Position numbers and translations under genes: made by a program. From Synergistaceae bacterium (GTDB lineage Bacteria > Synergistota > Synergistia > Synergistales > Synergistaceae): a stretch of DNA of 6,591 nucleotides. Position 1 is the stretch's first letter. Each line of letters opens with the position of its first letter. Under the pieces are notes generated by a model. The model was not told the origin of the DNA and made no database searches. It saw nothing but the letters and a program-made list of their open reading frames with translations. Location: NCBI GenBank assembly GCA_030539135.1, contig JAUNSQ010000086.1, positions 1 to 6,591 on the forward strand, written 5' to 3'. Shown piece by piece: positions 6,559 through 6,591 of this stretch.

Positions 6559-6591
6559 GAGACAAATATATATGTTTTGTGCTATGAGTAA

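Noticed and set aside
6572..6591. ATG TTT TGT GCT ATG AGT... as the start of a further gene
   Set aside because: Only six codons are visible and no clear Shine-Dalgarno is present. It cannot be told from chance.

Overview
The window is a run of six tightly packed genes, all on the + strand, for a type IV pilus (T4P) machine. In order they are an outer-membrane secretin (PilQ family), the extension ATPase (PilB family, broken here by a frameshift), the retraction ATPase (PilT family) and three small proteins with type IV prepilin-like N-termini. Their order and sizes resemble the minor-pilin set PilV-PilW-PilX. A secretin implies a diderm cell. The retraction ATPase argues for a pilus rather than a plain type II secretion system. 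Codon use is moderately GC-rich with many ATA (Ile) and AGG/AGA (Arg) codons. Together with a complete diderm T4P locus this suggests an anaerobic diderm such as a Synergistota member (Cloacibacillus/Synergistes-like). That assignment is an inference from style, not from a marker gene.

Layout: 17-1873 secretin; 1874-1936 short intergenic stretch; 1937-3633 pilB in two frames, joined at a lesion near 3311-3313; 3644-4720 pilT behind a strong Shine-Dalgarno that overlaps the pilB stop codon; 4729-5052 small prepilin (V-like); about 5051-5995 PilW/GspJ-like prepilin with no usable start codon ahead of its leader; 5971-6558 PilX/GspK-like prepilin overlapping the gene before it; 6559-6591 nothing assignable. 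No gene-free stretch exceeds 100 bases. No RNA genes, mobile elements, CRISPR arrays or convincing terminators were seen.

How it fits together: prepilins are processed at the inner membrane. A minor-pilin complex (the three small proteins) primes assembly, PilB drives extension, PilT drives retraction, and the fibre leaves through PilQ. PilB carries a textbook pair of 24-residue MshEN motifs separated by five residues, so extension was probably controlled by cyclic di-GMP.

The most notable points are two apparent coding lesions in one operon. One is an apparent loss of about 22 nt in pilB that removes the residues just before the zinc-binding CxxC and shifts the frame. The other is the absence of a start codon for the PilW-like gene, which one inserted G at the stop/start junction would restore exactly as ATG-AAA-CGC. 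Either the locus is decaying or phase-variable, or the sequence carries assembly errors.
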